The notes beneath the pieces were generated by a model. That model saw only the letters and a program-made list of their open reading frames with translations, was not told the origin of the DNA and ran no database searches. From Bacillus sp. T3 (lineage in GTDB: Bacteria; Bacillota; Bacilli; Bacillales; Cytobacillaceae): a DNA stretch of 64,000 bases. Every line of letters begins with the position of its first letter. Positions within the stretch are counted from its first letter, which is position 1. Made by a program: the position numbers and the translations under genes. Positions 37,380 through 47,015 of the stretch are shown in pieces. The DNA lies in the NCBI RefSeq assembly GCF_033449965.1, contig NZ_CP137761.1, forward strand, positions 2,728,001 through 2,792,000, given 5' to 3'.

Positions 37380-38020
37380 GGTACCCCACCTAATAAATCT
37401 TCAACTACATCCTTTTTTTACTAATAACCTTACTAATCTATGAAAAGCTGCAGGATTTACAGCCTGAACATCTATAAATGCACCCGTAAATAGTATTTTT
37501 AATGATTTAAATTGAAGAAGCTATCCCTATACAAAAGTGGGACAGCCACGTCGTATTTCTACCCCAACTCTTTGACCCTTCGTTAATCCGTCAATATAAT
37601 AATTTATCATTTTGTACACCGATCCTTTAAGTATCATATGGTAATGGCCTCATAGAAAAAACATTTATATTAAAAAAACAAATGAGTTTCTTTTCTATAA
37701 AACTCCCCTAATTTCTTTTTATCAATGAAATTTACCATTAGCCTCCAAAGACACGACAAATTACTTCTTACTCGACTGGAATCCCAACTGCTATATGATA
37801 CGATTTATGATCTGCCTCTTAAGCAACCGATCGTTATATCAAGTTAATTATATTTTTACTATTGATATGTCATTAATTTAGATTTATTATATTAGTAGAG
37901 TAATAAGATTGTAACAAAAGTTTCATAAAGTTTATCAATCACGCAAAAATGTAACCGCTCACAAAATCATTCATGAGTCCTTTTACTAGGAATTCTTTTC
38001 GTATTTAGGAGGCCAGGAGT
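37380..38020. other. Gene-free stretch before dld
   Basis: 640 AT-rich bases with no convincing frame, hairpin or repeat. The last 100 bases should hold the dld promoter. Confidence 0.4.
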
Positions 38021-39703
38021 ATGGAGAATCCATTTATAACTGCACTTGAAGCGATTTTAGATCGCAAATATATCATTACCAACCCCTCAAAAACCTTACG
38101 ATATCGCAAAGGCTATCGCTCAGGACGCGGGGATGCACTAGCTGTCGTTAAGCCAGGAAATTTGACAGAGCTCTGGCAAATCCTAAAAGCGGCTGTCAAA
38201 TTTGACAAAATCATCATTATGCAAGCGGCAAATACAAGTTTGACAGAAGGCTCTGTTCCTGCAGGCGGCTATGATCGTGAGGTCATCATAGTGTCAACCA
38301 CACGGATGGACAACCTTCAGTTAATCAACCAAGGCACTCAAGTTTTGGCCTTTCCAGGCACAACACTCTATACACTTGAAAATGCGTTGAAACCGCTTGG
38401 GAGAGAACCACATTCTGTGATTGGCTCGTCATGTCTCGGTGCATCAGCCATCGGCGGGATTTGTAATAACTCGGGCGGCTCACTTGTCAAACGCGGCCCT
38501 GCTTATACTGAGCTGTCACTTTTTGCCCGTGTTGATGAAAATGGCGAGTTGCAACTGGTGAATCACCTTGGAATCGACCTAGGCGATACACCTGAAGAAA
38601 TCGTTGCCAATCTTGATGCTGGAAATTTCGATCTGGATGCTGTCCCTGAATCCTCAAAACACGGGCACAATCATACTTATCAAACGCGCGTGCGCGACAT
38701 TGATGCAGATAGCCCTGCTAGATACAACGCTGACCCCAATCAGCTCTATGAATCTTCAGGTTCTGCTGGCAAAATTGCTGTTTTCGCCGTTCGGCTCGAT
38801 ACTTTTCCGAAAGAACAAAATGAAAAGGTTTTCTATATTGGAACCAATACCCCGCGCGTGCTAGAAATGATTCGGAGAAAAGCACTATCGGAGTTCGAAA
38901 ACCTCCCTGTCGCTGGCGAATACATGCACCGTGAGATATATGATATTGCCAAAAAATACGGTAAAGATTCATTTATTGTCATCAATAAACTTGGTACTGA
39001 CCGTTTGCCTTACCTTTTTGCCTTAAAAGCGAATGCAGAGCGGATTTTGGACAAAATGAAAATCTTTAAGCCTTATCTTCCTGACCGTATCTTGCAAAAA
39101 CTCAGCTATCTTTTCCCGAACCATTTGCCAAAAAGAATGGAAGAATTCCGCGAAAAGTATGAACACCATCTAATGCTCAAAATGTCAGGCGAAGGTGGCG
39201 CTGAGGCGGAGGCTTATCTGACAGAACTTTTTAAAGAAGCTGAAGGTGATTTCTTTGTTTGCACGCCAAAAGAAGGGGCGGATGCTTTCTTGCATCGGTT
39301 TGTGGCGGCAGGCGCTGCGATTCGGTTCCAGGAGGTGCATCAAGACGAAGTCGATGATATTTTGGCACTGGATATCGCCTTGAGACGTAATGATATGGAC
39401 TGGTTCGAAGAACTGCCCGAGGAAATCTCCAGCCAGATTGTGCATAAGCTTTATTATGGACATTTCCTTTGCCACGTGCTGCATCAGGACTACATCGTGA
39501 AAAAAGGAGTCGATGCGCATGCCTTGAAGGAAAAAATGTTGAAGCTTCTGGATGCACGCGGTGCGATTTATCCAGCGGAGCATAATGTCGGTCATCTATA
39601 TGAAGCCGCACCATCGCTGGTTGATCACTACAAAAATGGCGACCCAACCAACAGCTTCAACCCAGGAATCGGGAAAACTTCTAAACTTAAAAATTGGGCT
39701 TAA
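38021..39703 (+). CDS. dld: Quinone-dependent D-lactate dehydrogenase
   Basis: 560 residues, close to the 571 of E. coli Dld. FAD-binding PCMH-type motifs: VVKPGNLTELWQILKAAVKF, ANTSLTEGSVPAGGYDREV, GREPHSVIGSSCLGASAIGG and ICNNSGGSLVKRGPAYTE. The C-terminal membrane-binding region is rich in Lys/Arg (ILDKMKIFKPYLPDRILQK). It oxidises D-lactate to pyruvate and passes electrons to the quinone pool at the membrane. ATG 38021 follows AGGAGG-type bases. The gene is visibly richer in G+C than the AT-rich DNA on both sides, and this Dld type is not a usual Bacillus core enzyme, so horizontal acquisition is likely. Confidence 0.95.
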   Translation: MENPFITALEAILDRKYIITNPSKTLRYRKGYRSGRGDALAVVKPGNLTELWQILKAAVKFDKIIIMQAANTSLTEGSVPAGGYDREVIIVSTTRMDNLQLINQGTQVLAFPGTTLYTLENALKPLGREPHSVIGSSCLGASAIGGICNNSGGSLVKRGPAYTELSLFARVDENGELQLVNHLGIDLGDTPEEIVANLDAGNFDLDAVPESSKHGHNHTYQTRVRDIDADSPARYNADPNQLYESSGSAGKIAVFAVRLDTFPKEQNEKVFYIGTNTPRVLEMIRRKALSEFENLPVAGEYMHREIYDIAKKYGKDSFIVINKLGTDRLPYLFALKANAERILDKMKIFKPYLPDRILQKLSYLFPNHLPKRMEEFREKYEHHLMLKMSGEGGAEAEAYLTELFKEAEGDFFVCTPKEGADAFLHRFVAAGAAIRFQEVHQDEVDDILALDIALRRNDMDWFEELPEEISSQIVHKLYYGHFLCHVLHQDYIVKKGVDAHALKEKMLKLLDARGAIYPAEHNVGHLYEAAPSLVDHYKNGDPTNSFNPGIGKTSKLKNWA

Positions 39704-39797
39704 TCATCATCATATAGAGTGCACCTTTTGACAAATTTGGTTTACAAGTAAGACTTAGAAAATATGCTGAATTTTAATTTATTGCGATTGAAAAAGA

Positions 39798-39833
39798 AAA
39801 ACTGAAAGTCCACCACGGGCTTTCAGTTTTTTT
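39798..39833 (+). terminator. Terminator after dld
   Basis: AAAAACTGAAAG and CTTTCAGTTTTTTT form a stem around GTCCACCACGGG. Confidence 0.85.
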
Positions 39834-39956
39834 AAAATAAAATTTTAATAAAAGACTGATTCTATTAGTAAAAATATTAGTACTAAAATCACCTAGTTTT
39901 TAGACCCAACTGTTGAAAGCAAAGATGAATGGTTAAACCTTCAGATTTATTCTAGT

Positions 39957-40784
39957 CTAGTGAATCTGCTTTTCAAACAATAAGTATCGGTCATTATTTT
40001 TTGCAATAATGCTCCATAACACCAGATTCACAATGAATAGTCCTACTGAAATCAGAATGATTAACTGAACTCCAAGTAAAAACAGTCCGCTAACCTGGCC
40101 AATCAACAGTGCAATGACTGGTAGAAGGATAATGCCTCCAAAGTTCTGGGCCTCCTGATACGTTTTCACCCTTGATGATATAAGGATATTCAGCAGTACC
40201 GTCAGCAGGATCACCATTGGGGAAAGACCGGTGATTAATGCCACCCAGTTACCCGATGGGAAGATCAGCTCACCAAACAATTGATACCCCAAAGAATTGA
40301 TAATGACTCCACACAGTACAAAACTGATGACAGATACACAAAATGGCGGTAAGAATGATGCGATTGTCTTGCTCAAGAATAGCTTTTTAATGGAGATTGG
40401 AGAAAATAATAAACTTTCAAGCGTTCGGTTTTCCTTCTCTCCAACAAAGCTGTTAGCGGCCACTGACATCGCTGTAATAATCGGTACCAGCAAAAATAAG
40501 TTTGGTAGCATAAAATTTATGAACACATAAATAATTTGCTGCTCCATTGTATAAGAAGAAAACTTATCACCCGTAGTACTCTTTAGAAAAGAATCTATTA
40601 GTTTCTGTACATCATTTCCGGCAATTTTTTCGGCATCAAAAAATAGAGCACTTCCCACCAAAATGGAAGGGAAAATAACCGAAAACAGAATCGGGATGAT
40701 AATCATGGTTACCAGCAATGTTTTACTTCTAAAAATATCTTTTAGATCTTTTTTAATCAAAGCTTTGCTAATATAGGTACCCAT
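39957..40784 (-). CDS. ABC-2 type transporter permease
   Basis: 275 residues with six membrane helices. The N-terminus KALIKKDLKDIFRSKTLLVT and the loop VGEKENRTLESLLFSPIS are standard for ABC-2/NatB-like exporters. An extracellular loop lies between helices 1 and 2. The ATG overlaps the stop codon of the ATPase gene by one base, so they are coupled. The exported substrate is unknown (sodium, drug or peptide are all possible). Confidence 0.88.
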   Translation of the reverse strand: MGTYISKALIKKDLKDIFRSKTLLVTMIIIPILFSVIFPSILVGSALFFDAEKIAGNDVQKLIDSFLKSTTGDKFSSYTMEQQIIYVFINFMLPNLFLLVPIITAMSVAANSFVGEKENRTLESLLFSPISIKKLFLSKTIASFLPPFCVSVISFVLCGVIINSLGYQLFGELIFPSGNWVALITGLSPMVILLTVLLNILISSRVKTYQEAQNFGGIILLPVIALLIGQVSGLFLLGVQLIILISVGLFIVNLVLWSIIAKNNDRYLLFEKQIH

Positions 40785-41687
40785 TATTTATACCCCCTTA
40801 CCTTGAAATAAATCGATTGTAAATCATTGTTCATGATCGTAACCGAATAAACAGGATCCGTTTTTAGCAAGCTATTTAGCACATCGGGGATATCATTTTT
40901 TGAAGGCAAATCGAACGCCACCATGGAATCTTCTATTACTCTGCAAGGAAACCCAGAGAAATGGTTATTTTGTGGTTTAAATGTCGTATTCACTTTAACG
41001 GTGACATTTTGAACATATTTTTCCTCTAACTCTGTTAATGTTCCTTGTTCCGCTATCGTTCCATTTTCGATAAAAGCAAAAGAATCACAGATTGTCTCCA
41101 ATTGATGGAGGACATGTGAACAAATAATCATCGTGGTCCCTGTTTCCTGATTATATTTTTTCAAATAGGATAAGACCATCTGAATTCCATCAGGATCCAA
41201 TCCATTTGTCGGTTCATCTAAAAACAGAATGTCGGGTTTATGTAACAGCGCTTTAGCCAATGCCAACCGCTTTTTCATTCCAGGTACTATACTTTCCCAC
41301 TGGTTTATCGCGATGCTCTGTCAAATCAAACAGGTCAAGTAGCACTGTCACTCTCTTCTTATCTGTGACCCCATATAATTCAGCGAATAATTCCAGGTTC
41401 TCTTTTCCACTCATCTGGTGATACAGTCCCGCACTTTCCGTCACGATTCCAGATATTTTTCTAATTGAATCTCCCTCTGTGTCTGGGTCCATTCCATTTA
41501 ATAAAATCGACCCCTTTTCCGGTTTAATCACTCCGTTCAAAATACGGATAAAGGTCGTTTTCCCTGACCCATTGGGGCCCAATAACCCTACTATTTCCCC
41601 TTTTTCCACCTTGAAGTTAACATTTTCTAATACTTTTTGTTGACCAAACGATTTATACAAACCAGATACGCTTATGAAACTAGTCAT
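40784..41687 (-). pseudogene. ABC transporter ATP-binding protein, frameshifted at the signature motif
   Basis: About 301 codons in two frames. The first holds Walker A GLLGPNGSGKTTF and IVTESAGLYHQMSGKENLEL. At about 41279-41284 an extra base splits the signature GKYSTGMKKRLALAKALLHK, after which the second frame holds Walker B ILFLDEPTNGLDPDG, the H-loop CSHVLHQLE and a regulatory tail. Otherwise the protein is complete, so an assembly error is plausible; if real, the exporter is dead. It is the partner of the permease that follows. Confidence 0.85.
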
Positions 41688-41838
41688 TTATTTCACGGTC
41701 CCTCCAGGTCTCTTAGGGATTTTTTCCCATTATATATATTCAATACAAAAATCTTAAATACCTTTATGGTTTTCATTTATTTAAAGCAAGGCTCTAACCT
41801 GAAAAACCTAATTTTTATTTTTTAGGGAGTTAAGATAT

Positions 41839-42550
41839 GTGGCATTAGTTGAATGGTTGCAAATGGTGAATGATTACATCGAAGATTATTTACTCGGTAA
41901 AATTTACAATAACTAGACGATTGATATTGCCGATAAATATGGCTACGATATTCCTGAAGGATGTTTAAAAGCATTTCGTAAACAGCAAGGATAAGACAAA
42001 TGAAGTAGGAAAAGACAATGCAAGTCTAAAATCCTATAACCGCCAGATCTAACTGGTTAGTTTGAAAGGAGCCGAACCAATGAAATACAAAATGATAGAA
42101 ACTGAGGCATTCCAAGTAATTGGTATTAGAGAGAACATTTCATGTACGACAAAGGACACCGATGCAACGATTCCAAAGCTCTGGGGAAAAGTCGCTCAAG
42201 ATGGAACCCTTGATTCATTAGCCGAACTAAATAGCGGGTCTATAAAAGGAATATTAGGAATTACCGATAATTATCAAGTAATGGAAGACAGAATGGATTA
42301 TTGGATCGCCACAGCCTTTAGAGGAGACCATGTACCAAATGGCTTTTCCAGCCTTGAAATACCTGCTTCGAAATGGGTGGTATTCGAGGTAAACGGTTCA
42401 ATACCAGAAGCCATCACTCATACGTGGAAACAAATATTTTCAGAGTGGTTCCCAGCTAATGGATACCAACCTGCTAGTATCCCCTCTTTAGAGGTATATG
42501 TTGGAGCTTATCCGAATCCATCCTGTGAAATTTGGGTACCAATTAAGTAG
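41839..42550 (+). pseudogene. AraC-family regulator with GyrI-like domain, partly collapsed
   Basis: From GTG 41839 (AGGGAG upstream): ALVEWLQMVNDYIEDYLLGK, then a TAG, then DIADKYGYDIPEGCLKAFRK, the second helix-turn-helix of AraC proteins. About 50 residues between them are missing. After a stop, linker codons continue (EVGKDNASLKSYNR, stop, LVSLKGAEPMKYKM) into the intact effector domain. This is the layout of B. subtilis YdeE-like activators. The DNA-binding part can no longer work. Confidence 0.6.
42080..42550 (+). CDS. GyrI-like (effector-binding) domain protein
   Basis: 156 residues from ATG 42080 behind AAAGGAG. IETEAFQVIGIRENISCTTK and FEVNGSIPEAITHTWKQIFS with the closing VYVGAYPNPSCEIWVPIK fit the GyrI/AraC effector-binding fold, which binds small molecules. 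The upstream DNA shows that it was once the C-terminal half of an AraC-type activator. It is open and could now be made alone, as stand-alone GyrI-like proteins are, or may be only a surviving fragment. Confidence 0.7.
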   Translation: MKYKMIETEAFQVIGIRENISCTTKDTDATIPKLWGKVAQDGTLDSLAELNSGSIKGILGITDNYQVMEDRMDYWIATAFRGDHVPNGFSSLEIPASKWVVFEVNGSIPEAITHTWKQIFSEWFPANGYQPASIPSLEVYVGAYPNPSCEIWVPIK

Positions 42551-42597
42551 AGGCTAAGCGTGCATAGTTCCACCATGTACAAGTATAAGAAAAACCA

Positions 42598-44244
42598 CTA
42601 TCTCTGATTCATTAACATTTTTGCCTCTTTTAGATCGATTTTGGCCTGATGTCCATGCTTATGGAGAAGGTGTAACAGATTGCTGCCATTTAATAATGTG
42701 AGTGGCTTGTCCTTTACAAAGCTGTATGCATCAGGACCAAAATCTGCGGTCGAGACTAAGATACCTTTTGTCGCACCTTCATTCATTACGGTTCCATATA
42801 AATCACGAACTGCGGACACACCCACGACATTTGTATACCTTTTTGCTTGAATGACAATTTTCCCACCTCTAATCGGATCGGGATCAAATGCTATTGCGTC
42901 CACTCCACCATCCCTACTAGCCCTTGTAATCTTAACTTCTCCACCCGAACTGTTAAATTCTTTCTCGAAAAGCTCTCTTATTAAATGCTCAAAATCCTGC
43001 CAGTCCATTGCAGCTAAATTGGTTTCATTGTCAATATCGGCCGTTACGCCATATGATTCAACAAATCGGCTATCCTCTTTGTTTATTTTAAGAATTGGGG
43101 CAATTGGGGTCAGACTAAATAATTTACTACTGCCAACCCCTTTTAAGTTTTTAAAACATGTTTTTGAGTCTACTAATTTCAAATTAATTTCCATAAACTC
43201 TGGCTTATTTGTTTGTATCGAGAGAATACAAATGTTCTCATTTTTACCAGTTGCTTTATTTATCGTATTAACCCAACCGTTATATACAATCGAGTCAACT
43301 GCATTAATTTTGTCTGCTTCAAACAATTCATGCAGGGTACGCAATGTAATATCGTAAAGGAGTTTATCGTACATTTTTCTTAGCGCTGCTTCAGTAGTAA
43401 ACGATTCTTTGTATTCATCTTTTGTTGCGACATATTTTACCTCTTTTAGAGTAGGCAAATCCGAAAGATCAGGGAGACTGTATTCAACGATTAATGTCCG
43501 ATTGGCAGGATTATAATCAATTTCAAATTCTTGTGGAAAATAATCAGGGTATACGGAATTTGATAAGACAATATCACAGTATTCAATGATTGCTTCTGTT
43601 TCTCCAGTTAAATACTGCTGCTTTTTCTTGTCAATTGCATCGTTCTTTTCGTTCTTTTTCGTCTCGAATAAATTTTCTTGTTTCTTCCATTTTTTCAAGT
43701 CTTCTTCATATATAGCATAATCTCTTACATACTTTTCTTGAATACTCTTCACCATAACTTGATGTTTCTCTAATGCAGCCTCGTATGCTTGGTTAGCCTG
43801 ATCCATTTTTTTATGTTTACTTGAGAGTAAAATTTTATCAATAAGACTTAATGTTGGCATAAAGGACTTTTTCTCTGGCTTAGGTGGATAGGATGGATCA
43901 CGTGGGCTTTTCGGTTTTGGAATTGAAAACTTCGAACGATCCTTTAAAGAATTCCAATCGACTTTGTCATCGATGTTTAATGTATGTAGTAATGTATTAT
44001 CAATCATTTCCAGTTGTTTTTGTGCCTCTAGTGTTTGCTGTTCGGCCATTGACTTTTTCTGGGCTTTTTCCATCACGGCATTTTCACGTTCACGCTTTTT
44101 TCTTTCCGCTTCCTGTTTCTTTTCCCACATTTCATCCCACTGCTGCTTTTGAATAAACGCTTTTTGCTCCACTACATTCCTATCATTTCCTTTAATCATA
44201 CGGTACTTATGTAATCCTTCATGCCTTATCTCGATCGAATACAT
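42598..44244 (-). CDS. Mrr-type restriction endonuclease with coiled-coil N-terminus
   Basis: 548 residues from ATG 44244, after AAGGAGTGG. Residues 30-220 are a long charged coiled coil (KKQEAERKKRERENAVMEKA and others). The C-terminal 130 residues form a PD-(D/E)XK nuclease of the Mrr type: DWQDFEHLIRELFEKEF, DGGVDAIAFDP and IVIQAKRYTN (the E, D and QxK active residues), then GILVSTADFG. Mrr enzymes cut modified or foreign DNA. The middle (SLPDLSDLPTLKEVKYVAT) may sense the target. It is convergent with the GyrI-like gene. Confidence 0.88.
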   Translation of the reverse strand: MYSIEIRHEGLHKYRMIKGNDRNVVEQKAFIQKQQWDEMWEKKQEAERKKRERENAVMEKAQKKSMAEQQTLEAQKQLEMIDNTLLHTLNIDDKVDWNSLKDRSKFSIPKPKSPRDPSYPPKPEKKSFMPTLSLIDKILLSSKHKKMDQANQAYEAALEKHQVMVKSIQEKYVRDYAIYEEDLKKWKKQENLFETKKNEKNDAIDKKKQQYLTGETEAIIEYCDIVLSNSVYPDYFPQEFEIDYNPANRTLIVEYSLPDLSDLPTLKEVKYVATKDEYKESFTTEAALRKMYDKLLYDITLRTLHELFEADKINAVDSIVYNGWVNTINKATGKNENICILSIQTNKPEFMEINLKLVDSKTCFKNLKGVGSSKLFSLTPIAPILKINKEDSRFVESYGVTADIDNETNLAAMDWQDFEHLIRELFEKEFNSSGGEVKITRASRDGGVDAIAFDPDPIRGGKIVIQAKRYTNVVGVSAVRDLYGTVMNEGATKGILVSTADFGPDAYSFVKDKPLTLLNGSNLLHLLHKHGHQAKIDLKEAKMLMNQR

Positions 44245-44552
44245 GAGAACCACTCCTTATAAGATAAGTTTCTCCGTTGAGGGCTTTTACTCTTTATTTT
44301 TTCACAAAAATCATTATTGTTCTTATCGGCCAATTAGTGAGATAACAGGATTTTTCCCGTTCGATAATGGAATCATTCATGATAAAAAGTTCCAAACTGC
44401 CAACAAAACAATAAAAAATATTAATTCATTCCTTGTGGAACACTAAGCCTGAAGTAAGGTCACATACCTTTGATTGATAATAAATTCTGAAAATAAGGTT
44501 CTAGAAAAATATATACGTTAAATATCAAGGTACAAAATGCGGAGGGTAAGAA

Positions 44553-44919
44553 ATGAAAAAAGTCTTAAAAATCATTGCTGGTATATTCGCGGTATTCTTC
44601 TTGACTGTTGTTGTTATTTTAATCATTGATATTTCCAACGATGTTGAGTATAAAATTGTAGAAGAGGACCAGCAAGGAAATGGTTTGTATTTACGAGTGA
44701 CAACAGAAGCAACAAGTGAGGATGATTTGAGGACCATTGTGGAGGAAGTGAAAAAAGAAAAAAGAAGCACTGGAATTGATGCCATTTGGGTGTGGATCCA
44801 TGACCCAAGTAAGAAACCATTTGGGAATTTACTGGCATTCCGGAAGAATTCCCTATAACCAAAGAGGTCAAATCATGCTTGGTGCAGATGACAGTAATTA
44901 TTTATTCGAAATGAAATAG
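44553..44919 (+). pseudogene. Small membrane-anchored protein, frameshifted near the end
   Basis: Starts KKVLKIIAGIFAVFFLTVVV, one membrane helix, then an outer domain DIWVWIHD-like (DAIWVWIHDPSKKPFGNLLA). An extra base near 44837-44839 ends the first frame early; corrected, it continues SGRIPYNQRGQIMLGADDSN and stops at 44919. Function unknown. ATG 44553 follows GGAGGG. Confidence 0.65.
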
Positions 44920-45025
44920 CGCCCCTCTAAGTTATATACAAATTCCCAAATGAATGAATTGGATCATTCGCAGATGACTAATTATCACTAGAAAACTTAA
45001 GTCGCTATTATGAGGAGATGAACCG

Positions 45026-45346
45026 ATGAAAACGTTCGATTTAAAATCAGGAACAAAAGTGATGGTTGATGAGACAAGGATTGTAATTGAAAGGACTGGT
45101 GGGAAAAGTGCGATGAAGGGATTGTTTGCCGGTCGGACAATGGGGCAAATGACCATCAAAACGTCGGCGCTGACGGGCTTGATTTTTTTTGCAGACTTTT
45201 TGGTGATTTGCGCATCTGGGCTCCCCACTCCTAATGATTTTAAAATTACAAGTGTGGCAGAGATTAAACAATATCCGAATTGCATTGTGGGCAAAGAACA
45301 AGAATTAGAAGAAATTTATCAATACATCAGTGGATTTGTTAAATAA
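45026..45346 (+). CDS. Small PH-like protein (hypothetical)
   Basis: 106 residues: KTFDLKSGTKVMVDETRIVI and KGLFAGRTMGQMTIKTSALT recall the DUF4429/SHOCT-type PH-like beta fold that many Bacillaceae encode. One hydrophobic stretch (GLIFFADFLVICASG) is part of the fold or a short helix. Function unknown. GAGGAGATG precedes the start. Confidence 0.6.
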   Translation: MKTFDLKSGTKVMVDETRIVIERTGGKSAMKGLFAGRTMGQMTIKTSALTGLIFFADFLVICASGLPTPNDFKITSVAEIKQYPNCIVGKEQELEEIYQYISGFVK

Positions 45347-45477
45347 CCTACCTTCATTTCAAGTGCAATTCGTAACCAAATACTTTCCCTATAGTTAATA
45401 TTGGAGAATATTCAGGTTGACACAGTGACTTAAGCATATATTTGAACAGCAAGTAACATCAATCTGAGGTGAATCAT

Positions 45478-46257
45478 ATGTCATTAAATCTAAACGAATT
45501 TACTATTTATGATGAACATAATCGAGAAGTTATTGGCCATTTTCAAGGTAAATATCACGAGGACAAAAATTTCTATAAAGGCAGACTTGTCAAAGGCTCA
45601 CTGTTTACAACATTTTTTGAATTTCACGACGCTCGACCAGGTTGGGAGAATGAAGGTGTCGAGTATTCTTTCAATTCTGTCTCACAATTACTTATTGATT
45701 ATAAAACGGAAGTAAGGAAAGGGTTAATTTTTAGTAAGACATTACATATTCTATCTGTTGGAGTGGATTATTCTAGTGTAAATCCCAATGCTCGTTTGTC
45801 CATTTTTGAATTCGAAGTAGATGAAGCTACAGCAAAAAGAGTTATTGAGAGATATAATCTTTCTAAATCAAAGTACAAACCGGTTGAACAAGTTCCTACT
45901 ACTATTAATGATATTGATCTTATGTCAGGCTATGAATTTGAAGATTTTTTGGGTGACTTTTTTAGCCAACGCGGCTATAAAGTATTGCCTACTGGCTATT
46001 CTCAAGATCAAGGTATTGATTTAATCATCGAAAAAGACGGAAAGAGAATTGGAGTTCAAGCTAAGTGCTATTCAAATCCTGTTGGAAATAAAGCAATTCA
46101 AGAAACGGTTGCAGGTATTAATTATCATAACTGTACACACGGAATGGTTATTACAAATTCCAGTTACACTAGACAGGCTTTAGATTTAGCGAGTAAAAAC
46201 AATATCATCTTATGGGACCGAAATAAGCTTAATGAAGAGATACATAGGATTGTGTAG
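45478..46257 (+). CDS. Mrr-type restriction endonuclease
   Basis: 259 residues from ATG 45478 with GAGGTGA upstream. Residues 145-255 hold the nuclease: MSGYEFEDFLGDFFSQRGYK, QGIDLIIEKDGKRIGVQAKC (the D and QxK residues) and GMVITNSSYTRQALDLASKN. The N-terminal 140 residues are a PH- or beta-rich domain starting NEFTIYDEHNREVIGHFQGK. It is the second Mrr-type gene within 2 kb and is not a recent copy of the first; different N-terminal parts suggest different triggers. Confidence 0.88.
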   Translation: MSLNLNEFTIYDEHNREVIGHFQGKYHEDKNFYKGRLVKGSLFTTFFEFHDARPGWENEGVEYSFNSVSQLLIDYKTEVRKGLIFSKTLHILSVGVDYSSVNPNARLSIFEFEVDEATAKRVIERYNLSKSKYKPVEQVPTTINDIDLMSGYEFEDFLGDFFSQRGYKVLPTGYSQDQGIDLIIEKDGKRIGVQAKCYSNPVGNKAIQETVAGINYHNCTHGMVITNSSYTRQALDLASKNNIILWDRNKLNEEIHRIV

Positions 46258-46263
46258 AATTAA

Positions 46264-46445
46264 GTGGACATACGTTCCGTTATTTTGACAAAAAGTGTGG
46301 TTTTCGTAGGCTAACTGGACACTAGATCCTCTATTTGCCAGAAAGTGAGCAATATTCATTGGCTTTTATTAAAATAAGATATCTCTTGTCCTCCTAGAGT
46401 AGATAAACGGCGGAAAAATCAAAAATAAGGTCCCTCATGTCCGCC
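46264..46445. repeat. Dispersed four-box repeat, copy 1
   Basis: Two forward boxes (GGACATACGTTCCGTTATTT at 46267-46286; GGACACTAGATCCTCTATTT at 46317-46336) face two reverse boxes (AAATAAGATATCTCTTGTCC, about 46372-46391; AAATAAGGTCCCTCATGTCC, about 46423-46442). Copies at 56403-56585 and, inverted, 59309-59492 share this order and spacing. Confidence 0.75.
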
Positions 46446-46494
46446 TTATTCACATGCTTCAAATTTTTAAATTAGCCTTTTTTTGTTAAAACAA

Positions 46495-46545
46495 AAAAGG
46501 TGACAAGCTCCATCCAAGTTTCTGGATGATGCCTGTCACCTGTTG
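46495..46545. terminator. GGTGACA hairpin (terminator or repeat)
   Basis: AGGTGACA-TCCATCC pairs with GGATGATGCC-TGTCACCT. Related sequence occurs at 51446-51480 and 55800-55835, so it belongs to a small intergenic repeat family. Confidence 0.6.
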
Positions 46546-46622
46546 TTCTTTGGGCTCTATATATTCGCATTTTTTACAGGTATCATCTACATTTCCCTTA
46601 TAAAAATTGACCATTCCCGAAA

Positions 46623-46850
46623 TCATTCGGAAATGGCCAATGGATTTAACTCCTGCAATAATTCCACAACCTGATCTTCATTATAAAACGCGACTTCCTC
46701 TTGACCCGTCCACATCCGAAGTCGTTTCTTTAAAACCTGAAAAAACTCGGTGTAGGAATAGTCCTGCCCTTGCATCGAGCAAAGTCCCTCAATAACACTT
46801 CTCGGCCCATGATAATCAAATACTTGGCCGTCTATTACAAATTTTTTCAA
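46623..46850 (-). CDS. Small hypothetical protein
   Basis: About 75 residues from TTG 46850 (LKKFVIDGQVFDYHGPRSVI), preceded by GGTGGTGG; a GTG at 46862 is an alternative start. SVIEGLCSMQGQDYSYTEFF and RLRMWTGQEEVAFYNEDQVV are regular and soluble. Family not recognised. Confidence 0.5.
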   Translation of the reverse strand: MKKFVIDGQVFDYHGPRSVIEGLCSMQGQDYSYTEFFQVLKKRLRMWTGQEEVAFYNEDQVVELLQELNPLAISE

Positions 46851-47015
46851 TAAGTCCACCACCCGTGTTGACTCTTTTTATTTACCACATTTCATCATAT
46901 ATTCAGTCCACTTTGTGAATGACCCCACCTATCTTCGAACCTATTCCATTTTTTATTTTCCTAAAAAAACAATAGACTATTATAATAAAATAAATACAAA
47001 CTTGGGGGTATGATT

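Noticed and set aside
38718..39647. Minus-strand frames inside dld
   Set aside because: Antisense frames caused by the higher GC content of dld; no motifs or start sites.
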